NCBI RefSeq assembly: GCF_003437535.1
Contig: NZ_QSQT01000056.1
Location: 1 to 10,904 of the forward strand
Length of the DNA stretch: 10,904 nt
Source of the DNA: Phocaeicola plebeius
Lineage (GTDB): Bacteria > Bacteroidota > Bacteroidia > Bacteroidales > Bacteroidaceae
Reading direction: 5' to 3'
In this document: positions 1-7,987 of the stretch, piece by piece
Layout: every line of letters starts with the position of its first letter
Numbering within the stretch: position 1 is the first letter of the stretch
Notes under the pieces: generated by a model
Database searches by the model: none
Seen by the model: only the letters and a program-made list of their open reading frames with translations
Told to the model about the DNA's origin: nothing
Position numbers and translations under genes: made by a program

Positions 1-45
1 CTCGGAAACCTACCGCAGAAATGCGGCAAGGCGCCGAGTGCCGAG
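1..45. repeat. GC-rich nested inverted repeat at window edge, possible mobile-element end
   Basis: Bases 1-50 are 64% GC (32 of 50), in sharp contrast to the AT-rich DNA that follows. The segment folds into a nested hairpin. The outer stem ctcgg (1-5) pairs with ccgag (34-38). A short cc/gg pairing (9-10 with 30-31) follows, then a perfect 5-bp stem ccgca/tgcgg (13-17 with 22-26) closed by a GAAA loop. A second copy of ccgag at 41-45 offers an alternative partner for the outer arm. On the minus strand this DNA encodes the last dozen or so residues and the stop codon of the SusE-like gene, and those residues do not look like the rest of that protein. I infer that a foreign element begins near base 48 and extends left out of the window. 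I cannot name its family. Confidence 0.5.
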
Positions 46-1269
46 CCTACTATATACTCTCTCAACAACAGTTGTAACATCATTATTATTATAACTCCAT
101 GTAATCTCTCTAGGCTGAGGATCAGTATCAGGAGAATAAATGGTAATCTTCTTCGTTTCAATATTAATGACTACTCGATATACACCTTGATTTTTAATAT
201 TCCACGATGAATGAAGAGCTGCTTCTTCCGGAGTCTTGATTGTAAAAGACATTTCTTGTCCATCAGTAAAATCTCCACCAGTTTCTGGAGCTATAGCCAT
301 TGATTCTTCACCATCAAATAATATTGGGAAATAAACATTACCACTCTGAAGTTCCGCATGGAAAGCATACTGATTTTCATTCTCGATTGTCTGTGTCATT
401 TCTTGTTTTTCAGAAACACAAGTTCCAGATACAAAGATTTTATCAGCTGCTATATAATCACTTGCAAGTCCTATCGAAACTGTATGATGCTCAAAATCAA
501 CAAGAACCCTATAAGTGTCTGATTCAGGAATTACCCAAACACCTGCTTTTTCAGCACTTTTGACAACTGCTTCCAGTTCTTTTCCTCCCTGAATAGTCTG
601 TTCAGCAACAACAGGAGAAATCACATTAACTTTATTCTCATCCTCATAAACAATTGGGAAATTTATATTACCGGCTTTTAACGATACAATACCAACATAT
701 CTAAGAGGATTACTAACCATTGGTCTAATTTCAATATCCTCTCCATCAACGGCTGTTCCTGAGATATAAAGTTTATCAGCCTTAAATTCTTTCTCAATAT
801 ATGTTTGAATTTTTACTGAAACTGTGGAAATTTCCGGCTTAACAAACTTTGGGCCTTCCAAAGATCCTATAATACGGGCAGACAAAGTTGTTGTTGTACC
901 AGGAGTTAATTCCCATTTATCTGTCAAAAGTTGTTGTAACTCTTTATGAGTATAACTTTTAGAAGACTCACCATCAACGAACTCCTTTATAAGAGTATTA
1001 TCACTAAAATCATTAGAAGCCAAATCAACTTTATATATATATGATAACGAATATTCCGAAGAAATAGGATCAGCTTTTGTCCAATTTAAAGTCAATGCAA
1101 TATCATTAGGAGTATCCTCATTCAATTTAATATCAGTCGCAGAAGCTTCTATAACCAAATCTGAGCGATTATCCAACGGATTAACATCATTTTCTTCATT
1201 GCAACCTATCATACAACTTCCTACTAATAAAAGTAAAAAAGCCTCTTTAAAACTATATTTATTCTTCAT
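10..1269 (-). CDS. SusE/SusF-like surface glycan-binding lipoprotein, probably truncated at its C-terminus
   Basis: This 419-residue protein is predicted to be an outer-surface lipoprotein that binds the PUL's glycan beside SusCD. It starts with a lipoprotein signal peptide ending M-I-G-C (Cys23). The acidic NEEND after the cysteine fits the Bacteroidetes surface-export signal. Residues about 37-156 resemble the SusE N-terminal Ig/FnIII-like module. Two related beta-rich modules follow, about 163-267 and 274-379, each opening with ADK(L/I)(Y/F)(I/V)SGT and closing with YRV...(V/I)(S/T)I strands. A linker and the start of what looks like a fourth module (VTTVVERVY, about 398-406) are then cut off. 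The last residues, SRLGTRRLAAFLR, are basic and come from the GC-rich hairpin DNA, so the natural C-terminus is probably missing. The gene lies 24 bases after susD on the same strand, third in the susCDE operon. The family call is fairly sure; the glycan specificity is unknown. Confidence 0.75.
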   Translation of the reverse strand: MKNKYSFKEAFLLLLVGSCMIGCNEENDVNPLDNRSDLVIEASATDIKLNEDTPNDIALTLNWTKADPISSEYSLSYIYKVDLASNDFSDNTLIKEFVDGESSKSYTHKELQQLLTDKWELTPGTTTTLSARIIGSLEGPKFVKPEISTVSVKIQTYIEKEFKADKLYISGTAVDGEDIEIRPMVSNPLRYVGIVSLKAGNINFPIVYEDENKVNVISPVVAEQTIQGGKELEAVVKSAEKAGVWVIPESDTYRVLVDFEHHTVSIGLASDYIAADKIFVSGTCVSEKQEMTQTIENENQYAFHAELQSGNVYFPILFDGEESMAIAPETGGDFTDGQEMSFTIKTPEEAALHSSWNIKNQGVYRVVINIETKKITIYSPDTDPQPREITWSYNNNDVTTVVERVYSRLGTRRLAAFLR

Positions 1270-1293
1270 GATTAATCTAAATTAATTAATATA

Positions 1294-3225
1294 TCAATTA
1301 CCAGCAATCCAATCAGGGGTTTGACGCAAATTGGTGTTCTTATCAATATCATCCTGAGGTATTGGGAACCAATAACTTATAAATTTTCTTGTTTCATAAA
1401 CAACTCTTTTATAATAATCATCCCTATTTCCAGCTTGTGCATATGCGTTCATGGCATAGAAATCACCGTCCAATAAATCTTTAGCTAATTTCCATCTTCT
1501 CAAATCATTAAAACGCAATCCACATTCGCAATTTAATTCAACCCTTCTTTCCTGACGTATTAGAGTTCTCATTTCTTCACCACTTGCAGGAGGTGTAATT
1601 TCCCCTTCCGCATAACCATACTGAGGAATACCAGCTCTTTGTCTTATTCTATTTACATACTTCAATATTTCAGATAGATTTGCAGCATATGTTCCATTTT
1701 CTATACTCCATTCATTTAATGCTTCAGCATAACTTAAATAAGCCTCCGCCAAACGATAAAGTGAACCATGACGCGATTTATATGTTCCACTATTTTCTTT
1801 AGGATTTGCAGTAGGGTCAGTTCTCTTACGACACATATATCCAGTCCAAGGAGCATCATGAGAAGGACCTCCATCCTTTCCATCCATAAAGAAATCACAG
1901 TTACGTTTGCCTACCCAATGGTATTCTTCATTATACATTACTGATATATAAAATCTTGGTTCACGATGAGCGTACATATTGTATGTATTTTTTGCAACAA
2001 TCAAATTATGATCTGCAGTAGCACTACCATTTCCTGAACCATAAATCCAATTTGTAGGATAATATTCATCATCTGTTGTATATCCACTTTCACTATAGTT
2101 GTCAACATCCGGATTAAGAATAGGAGAGCCATCAGAATTATATCCCAAAATAGGCATTTTTCCATCTTTCATAAAGAAAGCATCAACCAAAGATTGACTT
2201 ACACAGATAGCTCCTACTCCATTTAATCCCATACCACGTGGAGTACATTGTTTATCAAAATATCCACCTGAATCCATTGTTCGAGCAAAAAGAATTTCAT
2301 TATTTCCCTCAATTTTTCGCTTTAACAAAGCGTTCTGATAAGAAAGAAACGGATCAATAGTTGTCCCATCTGTCAGATACTCAATATGCAACTTATGACC
2401 AGCAGCTTCAGCTTCATCAATAAGTAATTGACAAGCGTCAACAGCATCTTTCCATCTTTGTGGATCTTTTTCTTTGCTAAAAATAGGTGTTCCATCACAA
2501 TTCACAATATCAGCCATGTCGGGATTACCATTCACCAAATCACTTGCAGCAAAAAGTAACAATCTTGCACGCATTGCAAGGCAGGCTATTGAAGTAACAC
2601 GTCCATATTTTTGAGATTCATCATAAGACGATGGTAACACTTTCGATGCTTCCAGCATTTCATTAGCAGCCCAATCAACTACATCGTAAAACGGTTCTTG
2701 CTTAAGCATTAAATTATCAGATGACGCTGATTCAGCAGCTTCACGAATGATTGGTACAGAACCATATGTCATAACTAACATTGAATGAAAATATCCAATA
2801 AAAAAGCGACATTCAGCTTTCATATATTCAACTTCTTGTTCAGTAACCCCAGGAACTGCATGTGCATATTTTATAAATTGATAGGCAGAGCGAATTGCTT
2901 TAGGAAATGTAGTCCAATAACTTATGACTCCAGGACTATCAGCCGTCCAATTACCTTTTTGATAAAGAATAGCCTTAAATCCTTGCGATTCCCATCCTTT
3001 AGAAGGAGTCAATTCATCTGCAATTGCATCTGGTCCGTCATATGTATAAAATTCTGGAAGTTCCTGGTAAATAAAAGCTAACCATCTTTCCATATTTTCT
3101 TTATTCTCAAATACAGTTTCTAATGTTAACTGATCATCTGGTTCTTTATCCAAATAATCATTACATGATGACATAGAGAATAAAGCAAAGCAACTCAAAG
3201 CAGCAATTTTTATATATTTTTTCAT
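1294..3225 (-). CDS. RagB/SusD-family outer-membrane nutrient-binding lipoprotein
   Basis: This 643-residue SusD-like protein would form the surface lid on the SusC transporter and bind oligosaccharide before import. The N-terminus has a lysine-rich start, a hydrophobic stretch and the lipobox S-M-S-S-C with the lipidated cysteine at residue 21. The family-typical CNDYLDKEPDDQLTLETVF follows, a hallmark of the SusD N-terminus. The middle is helical and fits TPR-like SusD helices. The C-terminal part has ERRVELNCECGLRFNDLRRW, close to the conserved (E)RR.E...E..R..DL(R/K)RW motif, and it ends LRQTPDWIAGN, as SusD proteins commonly do. It is somewhat longer than classical SusD but within the RagB/SusD range, and no frame damage is visible. 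It starts 11 bases after the susC stop, so the two should be co-transcribed and translated as a pair. The substrate cannot be read from the sequence. Confidence 0.95.
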   Translation of the reverse strand: MKKYIKIAALSCFALFSMSSCNDYLDKEPDDQLTLETVFENKENMERWLAFIYQELPEFYTYDGPDAIADELTPSKGWESQGFKAILYQKGNWTADSPGVISYWTTFPKAIRSAYQFIKYAHAVPGVTEQEVEYMKAECRFFIGYFHSMLVMTYGSVPIIREAAESASSDNLMLKQEPFYDVVDWAANEMLEASKVLPSSYDESQKYGRVTSIACLAMRARLLLFAASDLVNGNPDMADIVNCDGTPIFSKEKDPQRWKDAVDACQLLIDEAEAAGHKLHIEYLTDGTTIDPFLSYQNALLKRKIEGNNEILFARTMDSGGYFDKQCTPRGMGLNGVGAICVSQSLVDAFFMKDGKMPILGYNSDGSPILNPDVDNYSESGYTTDDEYYPTNWIYGSGNGSATADHNLIVAKNTYNMYAHREPRFYISVMYNEEYHWVGKRNCDFFMDGKDGGPSHDAPWTGYMCRKRTDPTANPKENSGTYKSRHGSLYRLAEAYLSYAEALNEWSIENGTYAANLSEILKYVNRIRQRAGIPQYGYAEGEITPPASGEEMRTLIRQERRVELNCECGLRFNDLRRWKLAKDLLDGDFYAMNAYAQAGNRDDYYKRVVYETRKFISYWFPIPQDDIDKNTNLRQTPDWIAGN

Positions 3226-3236
3226 ATAGAATTCAA

Positions 3237-6200
3237 TTAAAATTTAATTTCAAAACCAGCAGAAATAGATTTCATTATAGGATAAGCGGCACCATTATTA
3301 GTATTCAACTCAGGATCCCATAATTTAAATTTAGAGAAAGTAAACAAGTTTGATCCTCGCAAGAAGAAGCGAATTCCATCCATACCAGCTTGTTGCATCC
3401 AAGTTTTAGGTAGAGAATAGCCTAACTCCAAATTCTTCAAACGTAAAAAACTCATATTTCTCAACCACCAAGTAGATGCTTCACTGTTATTTTTATTTAT
3501 ACCATCATCTAATCTTGGATAAAATACATCTTGACTCGGATTTTCTACTGTCCAGCGATCATCTGCATTAGTAAACATATTTCCAGTTACACCACGATTA
3601 AATCCAGGAATGATAGAACCGGAAAGTATCCTCCAACTTCTTCCAATGCCTTGGAACAATACTCCGAAATCAAATCCTTTATATTGAAGATTAGCCCCAA
3701 AACCATACACAATTTCCGGATCAACTGTACCTCCAATGGCTGTTTTATCAAACACATCTACTTTTCCATCTTTATTTACATCTACATACTTTATATCTCC
3801 AGGACGGAGTTTTGAAGAGAAGTTTTGTGCTGGTATTTCTTCTTTAAGAATACCATTTTCGACATCTACAAAATCATCTTCAGTAAACAAACGATCTGCG
3901 ACATATCCAAATAACTGATTAATAGGATGTCCAGTTCTGGCACGATTTGTTCCTACAACTGCATCTGCCTCATCCTGCTCAGTTATTTCATTATGAGCAT
4001 AAGTAAATGTTCCCATAACACTTAAAAACAAATCCTTACCAATACGTTTATTAAAATTCAAAGCTGCTTCAGCACCACGATTTGTAACTTTTCCAAAATT
4101 ACTCCATGGCTGTTTTATAAATCCTGCTGTCAATGGTATTGATTCACGTTGCATAAAGATTCCATTTCGTCTTTCATCAAAATAATCCAACGATAAATCA
4201 AGCATTCCATTAAATAAACCTAATTCTAAACCAAGATTTGCCTTATTAACAACTTCCCAAGTCAAATCAGGAACAGCAAACTCACCCTCAGCCATACCAA
4301 CACGATCAAAACTACCATCTTCTCCCCATTTATACATTCCCATATCACCATAAGAATCAGCAATAGTAGATAAATACGCAAAACGACGACCACTTAAATT
4401 AGCATTACCAACCTGACCGTATGATGCTCTAAGTTTTAACTTAGAAATAACCTTTCTTGCAGGTTGCATAAAATCCTCTTCAGAAATAATCCATCCAATA
4501 GCTCCAGAAGGGAAAAAACCGTATCGTTTACCAGGAGCAAAATTTTCAGAACCATTATATCCGAAGTTAAATTCTGCTACATACTTTCCTGAATAAGTAT
4601 ATGATGTTCGTCCTGCAAATCCTTGATTACGGTATGGCAATTTACTTCCATCATCATAATTTCTCCTATTAAACATCAACATGGCGGAAACAGCATGTTT
4701 CTCAGCAAAAGTATGATCATAATTAAGACTTAACTCCATATATATACTTTTGTTTCCATAATCACCACTTTTAGAATAACCTAAAAAATTATCTCCGTTA
4801 GTTTTCTTTGAAATAATTAGATTACCTTCATCATCGCGTCCTGTAGCTGGATTATAATAATCAGGATTCATTCCACGACTTACTGTACCTGAAGAATACC
4901 TATCAAACGAAAAAGTTCCTTTTACCTTTAAACCTGGTGTTACAAATTTTAAATCTTGCTCTAAAGAAAATAATGTCTCAATTTTACTTGCACTAGTTCT
5001 TTGATAACCACTCTGTGTGGCCCATGCCCAAACATTAGGTTCTTCAGTAGTAGGTATTTCTCCTGATGAATATTGAGGAGGAAACGCATGAGGTACAGCT
5101 AAAAAGGCTTTAGAAAAAATCTCACTTATACTTTTGGTTGTTGAATTTCTATCTTGTAAATAACCACCAAGATTAAAACGCATTTGAGTTGTAGGAGATA
5201 ATTTCAAGTCAACATTAGAACGTACGTTATAACGTTGTAATTTCAAAGAAGGATCCCACTCGTGAGTCTTATCTCTCTTTAAAATTCCTCTTTCATTATA
5301 AACAGCCGCAACAAAAGAATACTTCAAACGTTCACTACCTCCAGATATATCAACGGTAACACGTTCATTTGATGCATAATCGTTAGAAATTGCATCAATC
5401 CAATTTACATCCGGATACAAATCCGTATCATAACCGGAACGAGTTTTCTCTATTCTATCAGTGTACTTGGGCTGTTGTCCTGTATCTAAAAGAATATCAT
5501 CCAATATTTGCATATAATCAGCAGCACCCAAAAATTCAGGTAACTGAACAGGTTGAGTCATAGCGAATTCTGTTTTAACAACAACACGAGGCTTTCCTAC
5601 TTGTCCTCTTTTGGTATTAATAAGAATAACACCATTAGCACCTCGTACACCATAAACAGCACTTGCCGCAGCATCTTTTAAAACTGAAAATGACTCAATT
5701 TCTTCTGGATCAATATTATTCAAATCTCTTTCAATACCATCAACTAAAACCAAAGGATCTGTTGTGCCTGTTTGAAAAGAGCTAATACCGCGAATCCAAA
5801 ACGATGAATTATCATAACCAGGTTCACCTGACCTCTGCACTCCAATAACTCCAGAAACAACTCCAGCCAAATTATTACTCAATGAACGAGTAGTTCCTGT
5901 ACGAAGCTTCTCAGGAGCAACAGTTGTTATTGATCCAACAACAGACTCTTTCTTTTGAGCACCATAAGCAACAACAACAACCTCATCAAGTTGTCCAACA
6001 TCTTCCACCATTACAACATTTAATACAGAATGACCATCTACGTCTATAGTTTTAGGAACAAAACCTACATAACTAAACGATAATTCAGAGTGACGATTAG
6101 GAACATTTATAGAATAAATACCATCCAAATTAGTTATTGTATTTACAGTAGAATCTCCTTTTAATACAACAGTAACACCTATTAGTGGCTCTCCCTTTTC

Positions 6201-6620
6201 ATCCGTAACATTACCTGTTACCTTTATATTATTTTTTGAAGAATTATTTGTACGCTGTTGAGGAGTAGGAGCTGATATAATAATTTGTCGTCCATTCTTC
6301 TTATACTCCAAATCCGTTTTTTCAAATAATTCATCAAGAACTGAGTCTATATTATTGTCTGAAGTTGAAATAGAAACTTTATTTGACAAACGAGAATTTA
6401 CTTCATCAGAATAAACAAAAATATAGTCACTATTTGCCTCTATACAATCCAAGACTTCACGAATTGTTGACATTGATTGAATTGAAAATACATCAGTTTG
6501 TGCATTCCAATAAATTTTTGATTCCGCAAATGTAATGTTCGGAATAATAAAAAAAGTGTTTAATACTAAAAAAAAACGAACTTTCTTTCTTATGTGTAAA
6601 AAAATTGGTTTCTTTACCAT
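3237..6620 (-). CDS. SusC/RagA-family TonB-dependent transporter with STN signalling domain
   Basis: This 1127-residue outer-membrane importer uses TonB energy to take up the oligosaccharide captured by SusD. Domains in order: a signal peptide ending about TFA (1-32); an STN (secretin/TonB short N-terminal) domain, about 50-118; a carboxypeptidase-regulatory-like domain, about 132-206 (GNVTDEKGEPLIGVTVVLKG); a TonB-box region, LDEVVVVAYG, at 211-220; a plug, about 222-340, with VLVDGIERDLNNIDPEEIES and DAAASAVYGVRGANGVILI; then a 22-strand-type barrel ending in SAGFEIKF with a terminal aromatic residue, as expected for barrel insertion. The length is normal for SusC proteins carrying an STN. 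In such transporters the STN contacts the periplasmic part of a FecR anti-sigma factor. The fecR gene directly upstream supports that pairing. The gap upstream holds a plus-strand terminator, so antisense control of this leader is possible. Confidence 0.96.
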   Translation of the reverse strand: MVKKPIFLHIRKKVRFFLVLNTFFIIPNITFAESKIYWNAQTDVFSIQSMSTIREVLDCIEANSDYIFVYSDEVNSRLSNKVSISTSDNNIDSVLDELFEKTDLEYKKNGRQIIISAPTPQQRTNNSSKNNIKVTGNVTDEKGEPLIGVTVVLKGDSTVNTITNLDGIYSINVPNRHSELSFSYVGFVPKTIDVDGHSVLNVVMVEDVGQLDEVVVVAYGAQKKESVVGSITTVAPEKLRTGTTRSLSNNLAGVVSGVIGVQRSGEPGYDNSSFWIRGISSFQTGTTDPLVLVDGIERDLNNIDPEEIESFSVLKDAAASAVYGVRGANGVILINTKRGQVGKPRVVVKTEFAMTQPVQLPEFLGAADYMQILDDILLDTGQQPKYTDRIEKTRSGYDTDLYPDVNWIDAISNDYASNERVTVDISGGSERLKYSFVAAVYNERGILKRDKTHEWDPSLKLQRYNVRSNVDLKLSPTTQMRFNLGGYLQDRNSTTKSISEIFSKAFLAVPHAFPPQYSSGEIPTTEEPNVWAWATQSGYQRTSASKIETLFSLEQDLKFVTPGLKVKGTFSFDRYSSGTVSRGMNPDYYNPATGRDDEGNLIISKKTNGDNFLGYSKSGDYGNKSIYMELSLNYDHTFAEKHAVSAMLMFNRRNYDDGSKLPYRNQGFAGRTSYTYSGKYVAEFNFGYNGSENFAPGKRYGFFPSGAIGWIISEEDFMQPARKVISKLKLRASYGQVGNANLSGRRFAYLSTIADSYGDMGMYKWGEDGSFDRVGMAEGEFAVPDLTWEVVNKANLGLELGLFNGMLDLSLDYFDERRNGIFMQRESIPLTAGFIKQPWSNFGKVTNRGAEAALNFNKRIGKDLFLSVMGTFTYAHNEITEQDEADAVVGTNRARTGHPINQLFGYVADRLFTEDDFVDVENGILKEEIPAQNFSSKLRPGDIKYVDVNKDGKVDVFDKTAIGGTVDPEIVYGFGANLQYKGFDFGVLFQGIGRSWRILSGSIIPGFNRGVTGNMFTNADDRWTVENPSQDVFYPRLDDGINKNNSEASTWWLRNMSFLRLKNLELGYSLPKTWMQQAGMDGIRFFLRGSNLFTFSKFKLWDPELNTNNGAAYPIMKSISAGFEIKF

Positions 6621-6621
6621 A

Positions 6622-6718
6622 AAATTTTCTTTTTAAGGTTTAACGTCAGATTTAGAATCTTTTTAAGAAAAAAATTGTCCAAGTTGACGGGGGAATACTA
6701 CCATATTCTCCCGTTTTT
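6622..6718 (+). ncRNA. Candidate cis-antisense small RNA opposite the susC leader
   Basis: A well-formed plus-strand terminator ends at 6718, but no plus-strand gene precedes it: the DNA to its left is the susC leader and the 5' end of susC on the other strand. The simplest reading is a short plus-strand RNA complementary to the susC 5' untranslated region and perhaps its start codon. Antisense RNAs of this layout (the DonS class) are known from Bacteroides fragilis PULs controlled by ECF sigma/FecR pairs. The left boundary given is arbitrary. I searched about 6490-6660 and found no exact TTTG/TAnnTTTG promoter on the plus strand, which weakens the call. The terminator is seen; the RNA is inferred. 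Confidence 0.35.
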
Positions 6719-6725
6719 AATTTTT
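6687..6725 (+). terminator. Rho-independent terminator, plus-strand orientation
   Basis: An 11-bp stem (6687-6697 with 6704-6714) contains one G-T wobble (6692/6709) and has a 6-base loop ctacca. The arms are acgggggaata and tattctcccgt. The 3' arm runs straight into ttttt (6714-6718), then aa and ttttt. On the minus strand the same hairpin is preceded by A's, and a T-run comes only about 11 bases after it, so it does not work well as a terminator for fecR. It could still act as a leader structure in a fecR-susC read-through mRNA. Confidence 0.7.
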
Positions 6726-6776
6726 CAAAATGTGTTCTCAAGTATCATTCATTAGGTATAAAAATTTAAATTAAAA

Positions 6777-7841
6777 CTATTTTATTAACTCTATACCCCC
6801 TTCAGCAGAAGAGTGTATTTTAAAAGGTATAATTTGCTGGATATTATACAACATGTCATCCAAATTTTCTTTCAATTCCAATTTTCCGTATATTCTTTCA
6901 TTAGAAAGTGACTTATCACATGAAATTGAAACACCATAATAGATTTGCAAACGACTTATAACTTCAGATAAATCATCTCCTTTAAAATGAATCCATCCTT
7001 TTGTCCAACTTATATAATCAGCTACATCTACGGAACGACAGTCAACTATTTTACCTTCTTCAAGACTCAACAACTCATTTGGTTTCAACACAGCCTTATG
7101 TTTATCCGTTCCTGTCACCTCTACAGATCCCTCAACTAATACTATTTGCGTTTCTTTCAAGGCATCATAAGTAGAGATATTAAACTTTGTACCTAAAACC
7201 TTCAAATCAAAATCAGAAGACTCTACTATAAAAGGACGTGCCTTATCTGGCGCAACCTCCAGATAAATTTCACCTTCCGCATAAATTCTTCGTTCTTTCT
7301 CATCAAAACGCTGAGGATAAACTACACGAGACATAGAATTTAGCATCAAATGAGTTCCATCAGCCAACTGCAAACGTACACGCTTACCAGCAGGTACAAT
7401 AAGCTGACTATATTCAAGTTCTTTATCAGAATACTCTTCCTTTATGGTTTCTTCTCCATTTACCTGCATTTTTCCTTGTGCATCATACTGTACAAATGCA
7501 TTCTTAGAAAGTTGTAATCTTTCTTTTGGAGTAACCAATATAACTTCTTCACATTCATTTGCTGGCATACTGTTTGCTAACTGGCGAATATCAGTATCAG
7601 TTAAATCAGAAGATAATCCAAGCAAATAATGTATTACAAAGCCAATAAAAACAGATGCTGCCAAAGAGAAAGAAGACACCCACAATAAATGTACACGGTG
7701 ACGAATTCGTTCACGACGAATTTTTACCAATGTCTTCTCAACAATGGAGCTATTATCAAAGTCTGGATTCTTATAATTTTCAAATAAAGAATCTAACTTC
7801 TGCTTCAATTCCTCTGATGATTTCTGATTTTCTTGCTTCAT
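6777..7841 (-). CDS. FecR-family anti-sigma factor (FecR domain plus DUF4974)
   Basis: This 354-residue inner-membrane regulator would hold an ECF sigma factor and release it when the STN domain of a loaded SusC signals across the periplasm. A cytoplasmic N-terminus of about 50 residues is followed by one membrane segment at about 52-77 (HLLWVSSFSLAASVFIGFVI). The FecR domain spans about 144-242, with the signature strings IVPAGKRVRLQLADGTHLML and GEIYLEVAPDKARPFIVES, then VLGTKFNISTY. A DUF4974-type C-terminal domain lies at about 283-350 (DDLSEVISRLQIYYGVSIS...), which is the part expected to meet the SusC STN. The N-terminal anti-sigma segment seems short for Bacteroidetes FecR proteins. 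The gene is followed by a 156-base gap before susC. Its usual partner, an ECF sigma gene just upstream, is absent; GH105 sits there instead. Confidence 0.93.
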   Translation of the reverse strand: MKQENQKSSEELKQKLDSLFENYKNPDFDNSSIVEKTLVKIRRERIRHRVHLLWVSSFSLAASVFIGFVIHYLLGLSSDLTDTDIRQLANSMPANECEEVILVTPKERLQLSKNAFVQYDAQGKMQVNGEETIKEEYSDKELEYSQLIVPAGKRVRLQLADGTHLMLNSMSRVVYPQRFDEKERRIYAEGEIYLEVAPDKARPFIVESSDFDLKVLGTKFNISTYDALKETQIVLVEGSVEVTGTDKHKAVLKPNELLSLEEGKIVDCRSVDVADYISWTKGWIHFKGDDLSEVISRLQIYYGVSISCDKSLSNERIYGKLELKENLDDMLYNIQQIIPFKIHSSAEGGIELIK

Positions 7842-7905
7842 TCTTTTAGGGCTTTCTATAAGTATAGACGCAAGTAATAAGAAAATTCCCTAGTAGATTT
7901 TTCTT

Positions 7906-7922
7906 TTTTTTGTAACAAAAAA
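7906..7922. promoter_or_regulatory. Near-perfect AT-rich dyad upstream of fecR
   Basis: The arms ttttttgt (7906-7913) and acaaaaaa (7915-7922) are exact reverse complements around a single central a. The site lies 65 bases before the fecR start in the 146-base GH105-fecR gap. It could be an operator, or simply two facing homopolymer runs. On the minus strand it contains a TTTG-type core, but the preceding TA is one base out of place and no TTTG lies about 20 bases further upstream, so I do not call a promoter. No convincing terminator for GH105 is visible in this gap, so read-through into fecR is possible. Confidence 0.25.
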
Positions 7923-7987
7923 TAAAATAAGATAACATACGCTTGTTAATTTACTATAAATCAACACAATAAAAAAAGACATTAATA

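Noticed and set aside
1..170. Variable region of a diversity-generating retroelement at the SusE C-terminus, suggested by the GAAA-capped hairpin just downstream
   Set aside because: The C-terminal residues lack the C-type-lectin-fold pattern and the runs of AAC/AAT-derived variable codons, and no template repeat or reverse transcriptase is present.
2785..3081. Plus-strand open frame of 98 codons opposite susD
   Set aside because: It mirrors the intact susD frame, has no family-like motifs and no promoter or ribosome site; the same holds for the other short frames opposite the large genes.
6511..6520. TAAATTTTTG after TTTG (6497-6500) as a promoter for the antisense RNA
   Set aside because: The TA is two bases out of register with TTTG and the spacing to the upstream TTTG is far too short.
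6687..6714. Hairpin as the terminator of fecR
   Set aside because: On the minus strand it is preceded by A's and has no T-tract directly after it; the T-tract follows on the plus strand.
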